IMG/VR virus record: IMGVR_UViG_3300045009_000107
Span: 1 to 31,212 of that record
Length of the DNA: 31,212 nucleotides
From: a virus
Reading direction: 5' to 3' (one strand)
Under the pieces are notes generated by a model. That model ran no database searches and had not been told where the DNA came from. It saw only the letters and a list, made by a program, of their open reading frames with translations. Each line of letters opens with the position of its first letter. Position 1 is the first letter of the stretch. Of this stretch, positions 14,435 through 23,699 are shown one piece after another. Position numbers and translations under genes: made by a program.

Positions 14435-14805
14435 TCTCTTATTTTATAAGTGTCTGTTGTTGTATATTCCGTAAATATGGTAGCTGATTGGTTTAACATC
14501 ATAATTCCACTTTCCAACAGGTTTAATCCTGCAGGATTTGTGTTCGTTGTACTTGTCTGCTCATACATTTGATAATCCCATTGACCATTCAGGCTGCTGC
14601 CAAAATAGTCATTTACCACTATTTGAAATTTATTGAACCTGTCCTTATACTGACTAATATCCGTATTATTTAGCTTGACAAATTTAACCTGTTGATTGCT
14701 ACTCCTATTGGTAAACACAAACAAATAATTAGGACTCTGCAATAACTGTTTTTCAGTCAAAGTTAAATAAATATGTTGAGTCTGACCTTTTGTTAACTGT
14801 ATCAT
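14431..14805 (-). CDS. Virion-module protein of unknown function
   Basis: This gene encodes 124 residues, beta-rich: MIQLTKGQTQHIYLTLTEKQ, then NYLFVFTNRSSNQQVKFV, and WDYQMYEQ followed by LNLLESGIMML. The WxYxxYEQ ... LESGxM pattern is common in Bacteroidota phages beside portal or tail genes and is probably a structural beta-sandwich protein. It follows a terminator behind the tail tube gene, and its stop overlaps the portal start. Confidence 0.7.
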   Translation of the reverse strand: MIQLTKGQTQHIYLTLTEKQLLQSPNYLFVFTNRSSNQQVKFVKLNNTDISQYKDRFNKFQIVVNDYFGSSLNGQWDYQMYEQTSTTNTNPAGLNLLESGIMMLNQSATIFTEYTTTDTYKIRE

Positions 14806-14836
14806 CTACTATAAATGCAGAAAACTCTAGTATTTA

Positions 14837-14867
14837 ACAAAAATGCCCCACCTAAATGGCAGGGCAT
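14837..14867 (-). terminator. Intrinsic terminator after the tail tube gene
   Basis: On the minus strand ATGCCC (14867-14862) pairs with GGGCAT (14848-14843), with an inner CC/GG pair, and TTTTTG follows. It lies between the probable tail tube gene and the next gene, so it should cap or reduce transcription behind an abundant product. Confidence 0.72.
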
Positions 14868-14888
14868 ATGAAAAATCCACAATATATA

Positions 14889-15410
14889 TTAAGCACCTGC
14901 AGTAGTTAATTGATCTGCCACATTTGAGTTAACTGCAGGAGCAAGTTCTGGCTCTTTGCCTGTGAAGGTCAAAGTATAACCTGATCTATCTCCTTCAGCT
15001 GTACCTGTTCCAGATGAACCTGCTGTGATGTCAAGTCCTCTTGTCAATCCAAAGTACCAATATTTTCCGTTATTATCTTGAACTACAGCGACCAACAGAT
15101 TCTTAGCCAACAACAAGATTTCATTTCTTGTATTAGCTTGTAGTTTATTCAGAACAATAGTAAGCTCCTGCTGATAGAAAATAGTTCCGTTTTCAACAGA
15201 TGCATTTATGTTTTCAACAACTCCAGATGTAGCCTTAACCAACTCATATTTGTAAAATCTCTTTCCAGAATTTTTAGTCAGAGCAGTCATAACTCCACCA
15301 GAAACAGTAAAAGAGGCAACATCTTGAGCTGCCATGAAGTACACCTCTGTAATACCACCTAAGGAATCTTTACAGTCTAATGTGTAGCCTTGCGTAAGAG
15401 CACAAGCCAT
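14889..15410 (-). CDS. Probable major tail tube protein
   Basis: This gene encodes 173 residues. It begins MACALTQGYTLDCKDSLGGI and goes on EVYFMAAQDVASFTVSGGVM, with later QQELTIVLNKLQANTRNEIL and a glycine/alanine/serine-rich end with TLTFTGKEPELAPAVN. The beta-rich pattern, the conserved TLxxxGKEP-type end, the size and the flanking terminators fit a highly expressed tail tube subunit of a Bacteroidota siphophage. It follows the major capsid gene directly. A head decoration protein is the main alternative. Confidence 0.7.
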   Translation of the reverse strand: MACALTQGYTLDCKDSLGGITEVYFMAAQDVASFTVSGGVMTALTKNSGKRFYKYELVKATSGVVENINASVENGTIFYQQELTIVLNKLQANTRNEILLLAKNLLVAVVQDNNGKYWYFGLTRGLDITAGSSGTGTAEGDRSGYTLTFTGKEPELAPAVNSNVADQLTTAGA

Positions 15411-15430
15411 ATTATTCAGTTTTTAAAATT

Positions 15431-15454
15431 ATAAAAATGGGAGTTTTAGCTCCC
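15431..15454 (-). terminator. Intrinsic terminator directly after the major capsid gene
   Basis: On the minus strand GGGAG (15454-15450), loop CTAAAA, CTCCC (15443-15439) form a short GC-rich stem followed by ATTTTTAT. It starts seven bases after the capsid stop codon (15461-15463). It probably lets the capsid message end before the tail tube gene part of the time. Confidence 0.72.
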
Positions 15455-15460
15455 CATATA

Positions 15461-16414
15461 TTATACAAGGACAAATTTCACAACTTCATCAGGGAATGCA
15501 ATGTTCACACCCATTTTGAACTCAGAAACAAAACGTACTTGATCAGCTTCTTTTGCGTAAAAAATTTCAAATTTTTCTTCTTCGTTCAAAAGATCAGTAC
15601 CCAAGAACATATTTGATAATCTTAAAGCATAAGCCTTGTTTGTTCCGTTCAAACCTTGTACTGCAATAACTTTGATTGAAGTACCCGGAAGAATAAACTC
15701 ACTATCAGCTTTCACATCTATTGAGTAATGAAACTGATTTGCATTTTTTAGTGCAACTGTATAAGTTCTGAACAAATCTTGACCGCAGAAAATAGTCATA
15801 TCATCTGCAGCTACAACTTGTGCAGGGATTGCTTGATAAATGCCATCAAAAATGCTGATTACGTTTGCAGCAGTAATGTTTTCCAAAGGCGCACCTGAAA
15901 TATAAGTTGATACGTTTGCAGCAACTACTCCTGCGGCAGCACCGATCAATTTAACCAAACCGTCAAATTTGTTAAGGTTCACGTTACCAGATGCGGTATC
16001 GCCTTGCCACAAAGAAGTTTCAAGTTGTGCAGCAATCTTTTTAGCTTTCTTATCAGAAAATTCTTGCTCAAAAGGGATGTTATCATACATTGAACCAGTT
16101 GGCAAAGCTTTCTGCAAATATTTGCTTTCAAGGTCTTTTGGACAAAGTGACTCATTAACTTTAATTTTACCGACAGTTACAGTTCTCTGTGTAATAGAAG
16201 TTGAACCTGATGCTGTAAAACCGCATGATCCACCGCTTTGGAAAATTGCGTCTGTTTCCATAATATTGATGGTTTCTGCGGACTTGACTCCCACCATCAC
16301 ATTACCTGCACTTTTGATCAAAGATGCAGTTTTAGCACCCAACACAGAAGATGTAACTAAAAGAGCTTCATTTTGCTCTGTATAGGCTGCAAGGGTTGAT
16401 ACATCAAATGCCAT
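15461..16414 (-). CDS. Major capsid protein
   Basis: This gene encodes 317 residues. It begins MAFDVSTLAAYTEQNEALLV and contains a metal- or disulphide-free capsid-like core: GGSCGFTASGSTSITQRTVT, CPKDLESKYLQKALPTG, EQEFSDKKAKKIAAQLETSL and WQGD, then a C-terminal beta-rich part with IKVIAVQGLNGT and RFVSEFKMGVNIAFPDEVVK. The order is like that of HK97-fold capsid proteins of Bacteroidota phages, in particular the WQGD turn and the final VKF strand. It lies directly after the scaffold-like gene and protease-like gene, and before a terminator and the probable tail tube gene, as expected for the shell protein. Confidence 0.87.
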   Translation of the reverse strand: MAFDVSTLAAYTEQNEALLVTSSVLGAKTASLIKSAGNVMVGVKSAETINIMETDAIFQSGGSCGFTASGSTSITQRTVTVGKIKVNESLCPKDLESKYLQKALPTGSMYDNIPFEQEFSDKKAKKIAAQLETSLWQGDTASGNVNLNKFDGLVKLIGAAAGVVAANVSTYISGAPLENITAANVISIFDGIYQAIPAQVVAADDMTIFCGQDLFRTYTVALKNANQFHYSIDVKADSEFILPGTSIKVIAVQGLNGTNKAYALRLSNMFLGTDLLNEEEKFEIFYAKEADQVRFVSEFKMGVNIAFPDEVVKFVLV

Positions 16415-16420
16415 TTTAGT

Positions 16421-17008
16421 TTATTTTTTATTGTTTAAAATTGCGTTGCGATATTTATTAAGTCTTTCTAATTTAATGTCTTTTGTTGCTTCGAACTTGA
16501 ATGATTGTGGCATCTCGATTGGGTCAGCCTGTGGAACTTTTGCCATTTCCTCAATTAATTCAATTACTTGCGAAAATCCTGTTTTTGATTTGTTTTCAAG
16601 TGCTTCAAGTTTAGCTATCAAAGCAGCATTAATAATTTCCATGTTAGAAATCTTTGACTGAAATACAGCAGCCATTTCTTCTATTTTCTTATCCATTTTC
16701 TTAGACTCAACTTCAACATCTACATTTTCTTGTTCAGGTTTTTCGGCTTTCTCAATCTCAACAATTTTACCTTCAAGTGTTGAAATTTGTGTACCATCTG
16801 CAAGTTGATGCTTACCATCAGGTGCATTTGAACCATCTTTAAGTTTAACTTCACCTCCTACTTCAAGGGATGAAATCATAACCTTTGTACCATTTGCTAA
16901 TGAATATTCTGCAAAATCTGCAGATTTTACATCCTCAACAGGTTTTTCTTTTTTTGGCATATCCTCGAATAATGCCTTAATTTTTAGTATTGCCTCTTTA
17001 GCGTTCAT
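16421..17008 (-). CDS. Head scaffold-like protein
   Basis: This gene encodes 195 residues, highly charged. The N-terminus MNAKEAILKIKALFEDMPKK is helical, followed by a beta-like segment (SLANGTKVMISSLEVGGEVK, LADGTQISTLEGKIV) common to Bacteroidota phage scaffold proteins. A coiled-coil runs from about residue 105 to 160 (ESKKMDKKIEEMAAVFQSKI). The C-terminus has a basic segment LERLNKYRNAILNNKK, as in scaffolds that bind capsid subunits. It lies between the protease-like and capsid genes, the usual position for a scaffold, and would be absent from the mature virion. Confidence 0.78.
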   Translation of the reverse strand: MNAKEAILKIKALFEDMPKKEKPVEDVKSADFAEYSLANGTKVMISSLEVGGEVKLKDGSNAPDGKHQLADGTQISTLEGKIVEIEKAEKPEQENVDVEVESKKMDKKIEEMAAVFQSKISNMEIINAALIAKLEALENKSKTGFSQVIELIEEMAKVPQADPIEMPQSFKFEATKDIKLERLNKYRNAILNNKK

Positions 17009-17037
17009 ACTTTATTTTTAAATGATTAATAAATAAA

Positions 17038-17628
17038 TTAGTTATCACTTAGCGATGATAAAATTTTTTTTATCTTGTCAAGCATCTTTTGATCCTTAGA
17101 TTTTGATTTGTTATATTCAAAGATTCCCTCCACAGAAAATCCTTTCACTTCTCCATTTTTTACCTTCTCCCAAGTTGCATCATCCTCAACTTTGAATGAG
17201 CCAAACCATGATCCATCAGGAGCATCCTCAAAACCTTTCATAGGTGCAATTCCTCTATATTTATCTGATATGAAAGATTCAAACATAACAACTCCATCTA
17301 CTTTTTTAGAAGGATCGTGATCGATGTTCACATTAGCCTGATATCCTTTTTTAAAAAACTTTTGCGCAATTTTAAAAATAGTGTCCTTGCTAACTATAAC
17401 ATAGTAATCACCATGAGTGTCATCACTCCGATAAATTGGAGTATCAGCCAACATAAGAGCACCGCTAATAATACGTTTATCTTCAGAAACAATTTCAAAT
17501 TTAGCATTTTCTTTAAATGCATTCCAATTCTTTTGAATTGCTGGTCTATGAACCAATGCAACAAAGTTAACCTCAGCATCATCATTCAGATCATCTGAGA
17601 TCATTAATTCAAATATTGGCAATTCCAT
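17038..17628 (-). CDS. XkdF-like prohead serine protease
   Basis: This gene encodes 196 residues. The start ELMISDDLNDDAEVNFVALV, followed by HRPAIQKNW, is the signature of XkdF-like phage proteins, which are putative prohead serine proteases. Next come GALMLADTPIYR, NVNIDHDPSKKVDGVVMFES (a His in the DH/HD position) and VKGFSVEGIF with the serine (GFSVEG) near residue 167. A His/Ser pair of this kind fits the prohead protease fold. The lysine-rich tail (KSKSKDQKMLDKIKKIL) may bind scaffold. It precedes scaffold and capsid genes, as in many phages. It would process the scaffold during head maturation. Confidence 0.82.
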   Translation of the reverse strand: MELPIFELMISDDLNDDAEVNFVALVHRPAIQKNWNAFKENAKFEIVSEDKRIISGALMLADTPIYRSDDTHGDYYVIVSKDTIFKIAQKFFKKGYQANVNIDHDPSKKVDGVVMFESFISDKYRGIAPMKGFEDAPDGSWFGSFKVEDDATWEKVKNGEVKGFSVEGIFEYNKSKSKDQKMLDKIKKILSSLSDN

Positions 17629-17663
17629 AATTATAAATGTTTAAATTTTTAAATAATATCAAC

Positions 17664-19652
17664 TTAGCGAAATCTTGCCCTTTGTCTGATAGCCTGTATT
17701 CTCTGTTGATTAGTTGTCATATCTGTTTCTACAACATATGCCCTTACCGCTTGATTGCCCAGAGCATTGATAGTAGATTGATTTAACTGTGTCAATTGAG
17801 CCTCTGGAATTGCAGGAGTCATAGGAGCACCTCCTCCAACATTTGGAATACTAACTCCAGATGCACCTCCGCTATCAGGGTTATTTATTTTCTGGATTTG
17901 TTTGGCTGTATTTGCAACAATAGATGCGATTGATAGGACGGTTGATGCTGTGTTTATTCCTACAAATGGTTGCCCTGCGGTTGTAGGGAATTGACTGAGT
18001 GCTTTAGCATTGGCTATTCCTAAGTTAGCAATTATTTTACCTATTGCTCCTGCCTGTTCAACTACCAATCCTGCAATCTGGACTCCTTTACTTTTCTCAA
18101 ATAGCTGTTTTGCTAATCCTGCAGCCTGTCCAACAATATCAATGTAAGCCATCTGGATTGATGCCTTATGTTCTTTCTCAGCTATTTCAGTTGCAATCCT
18201 ATCCTCAGAAAGTTTTTTTATTTTCATGTTATAGTCCTGCTCTGATATTTGCTTTTTGTTAAATGCATCTTTTAATAAAATCTCTTCATCATCTAAAGCC
18301 TTTTTCCTGACTGCAAAAGTCTCTCTTTGATTATTTGCAAGATTCTCCAGATTAGTTAAGTTTCTATTTAGGAATGACTGAGTTATGTCACTATCATATT
18401 GTTGTATCTGTGCAGCAACCTCTCTTTTTTTATTAGCTAAATCATCTTCTGCCTGTTCTCTTGCCAAAGTTCCTTTATTGTGATTGTTTACAATATCCTC
18501 TAATCTCTTTAACTCAATAAGATTCTCTTCAATATAAATTTGTTTTTTAACCTTTAATCTCTCTATCTCATCTTTAATATTTTCAGCAATAGCCTTTCTC
18601 TGATCAAACGCAAGTTTATTCTGACTAGCTATCTGAATTTTAGTTATCTCCTGCTGTTCTCTACTTAGGGCATTTACATTAAGTAATTGCTCTGATCTTT
18701 TACCTGTATATTTCTCCTCAACATCAGCAAGTTCACCCTGAACCCTTATCCTCTCAGCTATAAGTTCATTATTAACTCCAAACAGCTTTATCTCTTTATT
18801 TATCCTGTTTAGTCTCTGACCTATCAATGCCCTCTCTGACTTTTCTCCCTCATCGAGAACTTTTGCCAATTGGTTATTTGCCTGAATCCTTTCATCAATA
18901 CTCCTTGTATCATCATCTCTGATTTGTCTTAACTTTTCTGCCTCAATTTCATTTTGTTTTATTGCATTCAATAGATTAGCCTCTGCAATATTTTGATCAC
19001 CTATTGCTTTAGTTAAAGTCTTTGCCTGCTCAAGTTTATTGCCAAAATAATTACCTGCAGCATCGGACAAATTGTTTATTGCTTTAGCTGATTTATCAAA
19101 AGAATTATTTACACCTGTAGCAACATCAACTAACTCTTTTCCAAATTTCTTTCCAGATTCTGCAGCCTCTTTAAAATTTCCTGTGAAAAGATTCTTTAAT
19201 GTCTGACCTAATAAACCAGCAGCCTCAATTATTGATTCAAATCTCTCAATGATATTTTCTTTTATTAATTTACCAAGCTGCTTAACATATTCCTGAGGAT
19301 TCTGAAATACATCTTTAATAAATTTAACTACCTTATCAGCATTATCTACAATAAGGCTAACAAGATCACTAAGTACAACATTAAGAAAATTTAATGCTGT
19401 ACTAAATGCATCTGCAACCTTTTGATTTCTACCAAGTACATCTTTAAAATATTGAAAACCTTGAACTATTGCAGTTATAACACCAAGACTCTTTAGAAGG
19501 CTGCCTATTTTACGAAATGATGAACTCGCTGCAGCCTCAGCTTTCTTAGCATTAGTGCCAATATTCTCTACACCTTTACCAAGATCATCAACCTTTTTTG
19601 AGGCATCCCCTGTTCTGACATTTACATTAATTTCTAAATTCTGTTTTGCCAT
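17664..19652 (-). CDS. Tail tape measure-like protein
   Basis: This gene encodes 662 residues. The start (QNLEINVNVRTGDASKKVDD, then KAEAAASSSFRKIG) is the usual tape-measure beginning, with a hydrophobic stretch LLKSLGVITAIVQGFQYF at about residues 52-69. Residues about 215-480 are a long charged coiled coil (for example NELIAERIRVQGELADVEEK). The C-terminal part has hydrophobic, Ala/Gly-rich segments (AAGLAKQLF, VGINTASTVLSIASIVANTA) and a flexible GGASGVSIPNVGGGAP linker. It would set tail length and help DNA entry. At about 1.5 angstrom per residue it would span roughly 100 nm. It starts in a TAATG overlap with the baseplate gene upstream. Confidence 0.83.
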   Translation of the reverse strand: MAKQNLEINVNVRTGDASKKVDDLGKGVENIGTNAKKAEAAASSSFRKIGSLLKSLGVITAIVQGFQYFKDVLGRNQKVADAFSTALNFLNVVLSDLVSLIVDNADKVVKFIKDVFQNPQEYVKQLGKLIKENIIERFESIIEAAGLLGQTLKNLFTGNFKEAAESGKKFGKELVDVATGVNNSFDKSAKAINNLSDAAGNYFGNKLEQAKTLTKAIGDQNIAEANLLNAIKQNEIEAEKLRQIRDDDTRSIDERIQANNQLAKVLDEGEKSERALIGQRLNRINKEIKLFGVNNELIAERIRVQGELADVEEKYTGKRSEQLLNVNALSREQQEITKIQIASQNKLAFDQRKAIAENIKDEIERLKVKKQIYIEENLIELKRLEDIVNNHNKGTLAREQAEDDLANKKREVAAQIQQYDSDITQSFLNRNLTNLENLANNQRETFAVRKKALDDEEILLKDAFNKKQISEQDYNMKIKKLSEDRIATEIAEKEHKASIQMAYIDIVGQAAGLAKQLFEKSKGVQIAGLVVEQAGAIGKIIANLGIANAKALSQFPTTAGQPFVGINTASTVLSIASIVANTAKQIQKINNPDSGGASGVSIPNVGGGAPMTPAIPEAQLTQLNQSTINALGNQAVRAYVVETDMTTNQQRIQAIRQRARFR

Positions 19653-21706
19653 TAGAATGTTTTTTCAATTGCCTTTAATAAACTAATTTTTGTTGTTGTA
19701 TAATCCATAGGGTTATAACCTTCTATAGTGTTGAGCCTGAATAGAACACCATCTATCCAGATCAATTTTCCAAAATCTAGATTATAAATATCAATGGTAT
19801 TAAGTAGGGCATTGCAGGTAAGAAGTTTTGAATCCTTGTCTGTGATCTCTGCCATATAATCCGAGTAGAATGCATTGAACAGATTTGTAGTTGGATATGT
19901 AGTTGCCTGAAAATATACTTCTTTTGGCGCTCCAAAGTTTATATCATTAGATGGATTAAATGGATCATCTAAATGTCCGACATAAGTGTAAGTAGTTACA
20001 TTGCTTTGTTTATTTGTTTGTCCATCTTTAATTGAATAACCTGTCATGCCTGTTATATATTTAGCCTGAAATATCCTTATATTGAAATCAATTGATTCCT
20101 CTATCCCTCCTGATGCTACCTTGTAGATAGCAGGATAAATTTTATCTGTATCTGTTTTTCTATACAAAACAGATGATGAAAAAATTACCTCTGTGGTGTC
20201 AATATCTTTAACAAAATCAAATTCAGAATCATATATCCTGTCGCCATAACCTTCTGCATATTTCTTTCTGTAATTTTCATTGTAAACATCGTTGTCTTGT
20301 TTATACTTAAATTGATAATATCTTGCATTAATTTCACTCATTGGTTTAATGCTCATTGGCTTTCCTCTGTCAATTTTATTAGTCCAATCCTCAGTAACTC
20401 CTGAATAAAAGTTTATGTAAGGTTTTATTATAATTTTTTTCTCCTCCACAGGATCATCATAAACATAAAGGTTTAGCATTTTACAAATTGACAAAAAGAA
20501 ATCCTTTTGAAATATTCCCTGCGGTAGTTGCTTATCAAATTGTATTGTTTCCCCATAGTTAATAGGAACATCAGTTACTGCACTTGTTACAACTTCCAAA
20601 TATCCAGTATCAATTTGATATGATGTTGCCTCACTTGATACAAATGCATTTATAGTATTATTCAAATTTAAAGTAGTTGAATATGTAAGATTAGCATATA
20701 ATATTGCAGGTTCTGAAAAAACAGGTATTATAACTGAATCTACATTGCTACCATTTACCTGTAAACTTACTGTAACTTCTGTAACAGGAGATGGATCAGG
20801 ATAAACATCATTTATATATCCATCTAAATTCAAATTTATTGTACAAGCAATAGATGTTGAATTGTTATATTTATATGAGTTTCCTACCAATGTAAAATTT
20901 CCTAAAATAGTAGGAGTAAAATCAGGATAATTATCTGTGTAATAATTTTGAACATTAGCAGTTGCGTAAAACCCTTGATTAGATGTATTTGATAGTGTTT
21001 TTTTATTTGTAGGAATAAATAATCTATTAAATAATGCATTACTTAGATATGGAAAATCCCAAGTATATCCAGACTGAATTCTTATTTTTTCGAGCATCTC
21101 TTTTACCTTGTAACAAGGTCTAAAAGCTCTAAAATCAAAATCAACTTTATTTGTACTTACATTTCCTATGTCAATTAAACCATAAACAATTGCTCTGTCT
21201 GCGATTGGACTCGATTGATCTGTTATATGTGCTACTGTCCATGTTTCATTATATGAACTATATTGATTATATCCTCCACCAGAAACAGTAGATAAATCTT
21301 CAAGTCTATTGTTTCCCAGAGCTGAAATAAACCCTCCTAATTCACCAAAAACTGCACATTGGTACTCTATGGCTGATCCATCTTTAACAATCTCTAAAAG
21401 CCTTAAAACCCCTTTAAATATCTGTATTTTGTCAATAAAGATTCTACAGTTTGCAACCTTTGAGGCATTAAAATTATACCCTACATTTGGCTCAGTATCA
21501 TCTGTGATATTTGCGTTTCCCAGATCAAACACAAAACCAAATATTTTGTTGTTATTAGCAGTACCTGTAATGTTAATGGTTTTGCTGAAACTTGTATTCC
21601 TTGAACCAAAGTCCTCAATATCATCAATGGCATAACTAAACTCAGTTGATATTTCATCAACCAAGTCCAACTTATTATCCTCAACATAAATCTCTGTACT
21701 AATCAT
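19652..21706 (-). CDS. Large tail/baseplate protein of Bacteroidota phages
   Basis: This gene encodes 684 residues. The N-terminus (MISTEIYVEDNKLDLVDEIS, then YAIDDIEDFGSRNTSFSKTI) and KIQIFKGVLRLLEIVKDG are typical of a Bacteroidota phage tail family. A region about residues 395-425 (QLPQGIFQKDFFLSICKMLN, LYVYDDP) is the most conserved part of that family. The C-terminus (LDFGKLIWIDGVLFRLNTIE) resembles the end of tail hub or distal tail proteins. It probably forms part of the tail tip. Both ends are coupled to neighbours (ATGA upstream, TAATG downstream). The exact baseplate role is inferred. Confidence 0.72.
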   Translation of the reverse strand: MISTEIYVEDNKLDLVDEISTEFSYAIDDIEDFGSRNTSFSKTINITGTANNNKIFGFVFDLGNANITDDTEPNVGYNFNASKVANCRIFIDKIQIFKGVLRLLEIVKDGSAIEYQCAVFGELGGFISALGNNRLEDLSTVSGGGYNQYSSYNETWTVAHITDQSSPIADRAIVYGLIDIGNVSTNKVDFDFRAFRPCYKVKEMLEKIRIQSGYTWDFPYLSNALFNRLFIPTNKKTLSNTSNQGFYATANVQNYYTDNYPDFTPTILGNFTLVGNSYKYNNSTSIACTINLNLDGYINDVYPDPSPVTEVTVSLQVNGSNVDSVIIPVFSEPAILYANLTYSTTLNLNNTINAFVSSEATSYQIDTGYLEVVTSAVTDVPINYGETIQFDKQLPQGIFQKDFFLSICKMLNLYVYDDPVEEKKIIIKPYINFYSGVTEDWTNKIDRGKPMSIKPMSEINARYYQFKYKQDNDVYNENYRKKYAEGYGDRIYDSEFDFVKDIDTTEVIFSSSVLYRKTDTDKIYPAIYKVASGGIEESIDFNIRIFQAKYITGMTGYSIKDGQTNKQSNVTTYTYVGHLDDPFNPSNDINFGAPKEVYFQATTYPTTNLFNAFYSDYMAEITDKDSKLLTCNALLNTIDIYNLDFGKLIWIDGVLFRLNTIEGYNPMDYTTTKISLLKAIEKTF

Positions 21707-22911
21707 CTGAATTGTGAGTTAATGTATTTACTTACCTCAATATCAATCTCAAAATTAAATATCTTGTCAGCAGCCTGTACCTTAAATGTGTAATTTGAAC
21801 TCTGCACAGTTACAGGGAAATATGCACCCAAAACCTCAATGTAGCAGATACTTGAAGCCACCAACTGAGAAAGCCATGTGTAATCTTGTTCACTAACCCA
21901 ATCACTAATCAAATGGAATCTGTCTTTGTGTTGTATCGCATAGTTTAAAGCTGTTTCGTTATATCGGTTATAAATATCAACATTTTTCATCTGGTTGCCA
22001 GATAGCTGCCAATCATTTCTTCTGTATGAACTCCTTTGAAATTCTGAACTCCTCCGATTGACTAGTGCAAACTTCATAGTGTCCCAACCGCCTAACCTAT
22101 TCAGAAAATGCAGATTAAATTGTTTATATTTAGGATAACATTTTTGCCTAATTTTTAAAACTCTGGAAACCGCTACTCCTCTTTTCAGGTAAAAATTATA
22201 TCCATATGTTGAATCTGTTATGATATTTGATCCTGCCCATGTGTTAACGTGTTCTGCCTGTAGGTTAAACAAGTTCATTTCCCCTGCAAGGCTTATATTA
22301 GCACTTACTGTAGTCAACACCTGCTCAGCAGAATTTACAACCTCAACCCATGCAGAATAAGCTCCCCCTGTCTTTTTAAAATAGGTAGCATAGAAATTAT
22401 CCCCAAACTCAATCCCAATATCATCTGTTTCCCTTTCAGTCAGCCAATCATCTGAGAAATTTTCAATCAGAAGATTATCATAATAATTTGACAAGACTAA
22501 TGGAGTATTATCGTTGATTGCCAAAATATCCGCAAACAATGGAGGATAGAAGTTATAAGAGCTAAATTCTCCAGATGCCATATTTCGAGTAATTGTGCCT
22601 GTTACCTCCTCACCCACAGCCACATTATAAGTTACTTTTAATTTGTCATTAGAGGCAACAAGAATAGAGTTCCCTGAAGGTTCAAAATAGTTACTAACAT
22701 ATGCCCTTACAATTGGACTCGCATTGAATATCCCATAACTTCCTGATGGATCAGGGAAAACTTTTACAGTAGATACTATGTTTCCATTTACCCTTACATC
22801 GTAAACAAATTTAAAATTAGTAGTCCCTGAGTTTGTAGAACTCGAAACAAACCACAAATCATCATGCAAGGATGCATATGTAACAGGACTATCTGTTATC
22901 GTTATTGCCAT
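21703..22911 (-). CDS. Tail/baseplate structural protein
   Basis: This gene encodes 402 residues, beta-rich. It begins MAITITDSPVTYASLHDDLW and includes YPPLFADILAINDNTPLVL, KQFNLHFLNRLGGWDTMKFA, LVNRRSSEFQR and LISDWVSEQDYTWLSQLVAS. The FLNRxGGWDT pattern is one I recognise from tail genes of Bacteroidota phages, where it accompanies the larger baseplate protein downstream. The product is probably a tail-tip component. It overlaps the upstream gene by 23 bases and the downstream gene by ATGA. No catalytic motif is seen. Confidence 0.7.
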   Translation of the reverse strand: MAITITDSPVTYASLHDDLWFVSSSTNSGTTNFKFVYDVRVNGNIVSTVKVFPDPSGSYGIFNASPIVRAYVSNYFEPSGNSILVASNDKLKVTYNVAVGEEVTGTITRNMASGEFSSYNFYPPLFADILAINDNTPLVLSNYYDNLLIENFSDDWLTERETDDIGIEFGDNFYATYFKKTGGAYSAWVEVVNSAEQVLTTVSANISLAGEMNLFNLQAEHVNTWAGSNIITDSTYGYNFYLKRGVAVSRVLKIRQKCYPKYKQFNLHFLNRLGGWDTMKFALVNRRSSEFQRSSYRRNDWQLSGNQMKNVDIYNRYNETALNYAIQHKDRFHLISDWVSEQDYTWLSQLVASSICYIEVLGAYFPVTVQSSNYTFKVQAADKIFNFEIDIEVSKYINSQFR

Positions 22912-23578
22912 ATGTTCTTATTGTTAATTGAAAATCTGTTTCAACTGCAATAGCCACCCCATTCAGGAAATCCTGATCAAATGTCTGTTGAAATGCTTTA
23001 TCAAAAAATCCTGTTCCCCTTATTCCATCTCGTTTAATTGCAGTAGCTATCTGGAAAGGTAGTTTTCGCCTACTCGCAGCAGCATTAGACATTGCAGACA
23101 AACTCCTTTTTTTCTTGGTAGATGCACTCAATGTTACTTGTTCAGTCTTTGTACTTATTTTTGCATTGTCTAGCCATTTAATTATCGCATTAGCCATGAA
23201 ATATCCTACCCTTTTAGTCTTAAACTTGTATTTGCCTGTGTTTGGTTTAGGATTTGCATTCATGCCTCCAACACCTCTTACACCCTGATTTACAAAATCA
23301 TAGTATTTGATTTGTTTGCTACCTTTGGCATAACCTACCTCTAAAGTGGTCTGTACAGAATCCCCATATGAAATTTCGAAAGGAATATCATAAAGATCAC
23401 CTGTAGAGATTGATCCATCAACTTCCAAATTCTGTTTTACTAATGTCTGAAACTGCCTACCTGCTGCATTTAAAAAGGCTTGAAGTACAGGCAGATTATT
23501 CTCATCTACAATATTGTAGCCATCTTGAAATCTGTCCAAAAACTTCTCAGCTATGAAGGCAGCCTGTTCTTTCCGCAT
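22889..23578 (-). CDS. Virion-module protein, probably tail or neck
   Basis: This gene encodes 229 residues: an N-terminal helical part (MRKEQAAFIAEKFLDRFQDG, LPVLQAFLNAAGRQFQTLVK), a beta part with IPFEISYGDSVQTTLEVGYA, a conserved-looking YFMANAIIKWLDNAKI, a basic serine-rich linker, and a C-terminus IAVETDFQLTIRTYG. It starts about 35 bases after a terminator and heads the virion operon. It could be a tail completion protein; no family is firmly recognised. Confidence 0.65.
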   Translation of the reverse strand: MRKEQAAFIAEKFLDRFQDGYNIVDENNLPVLQAFLNAAGRQFQTLVKQNLEVDGSISTGDLYDIPFEISYGDSVQTTLEVGYAKGSKQIKYYDFVNQGVRGVGGMNANPKPNTGKYKFKTKRVGYFMANAIIKWLDNAKISTKTEQVTLSASTKKKRSLSAMSNAAASRRKLPFQIATAIKRDGIRGTGFFDKAFQQTFDQDFLNGVAIAVETDFQLTIRTYGNNDNR

Positions 23579-23613
23579 ACTTATAAATGAGCAAAATTGA
23601 GGATATTATCTCA

Positions 23614-23643
23614 GAAAAAACCCCTGTATAAAAATACAAGGGT
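23614..23643 (-). terminator. Intrinsic terminator upstream of the virion operon
   Basis: On the minus strand ACCCTTGTAT (23643-23634), loop TTTT, ATACAGGGGT (23629-23620) form a 10-base stem with one T-G wobble, followed by TTTTTT. It lies between the 41-residue ORF and the first virion gene at 23578, so it separates the methyltransferase/regulator block from the virion block. The rest of the 121-base gap holds nothing else that I recognise. Confidence 0.85.
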
Positions 23644-23699
23644 ATACAAAACAACCGCAATAAAAAACTTTAAAAACAAATTCTGCAATAAAATCTATT

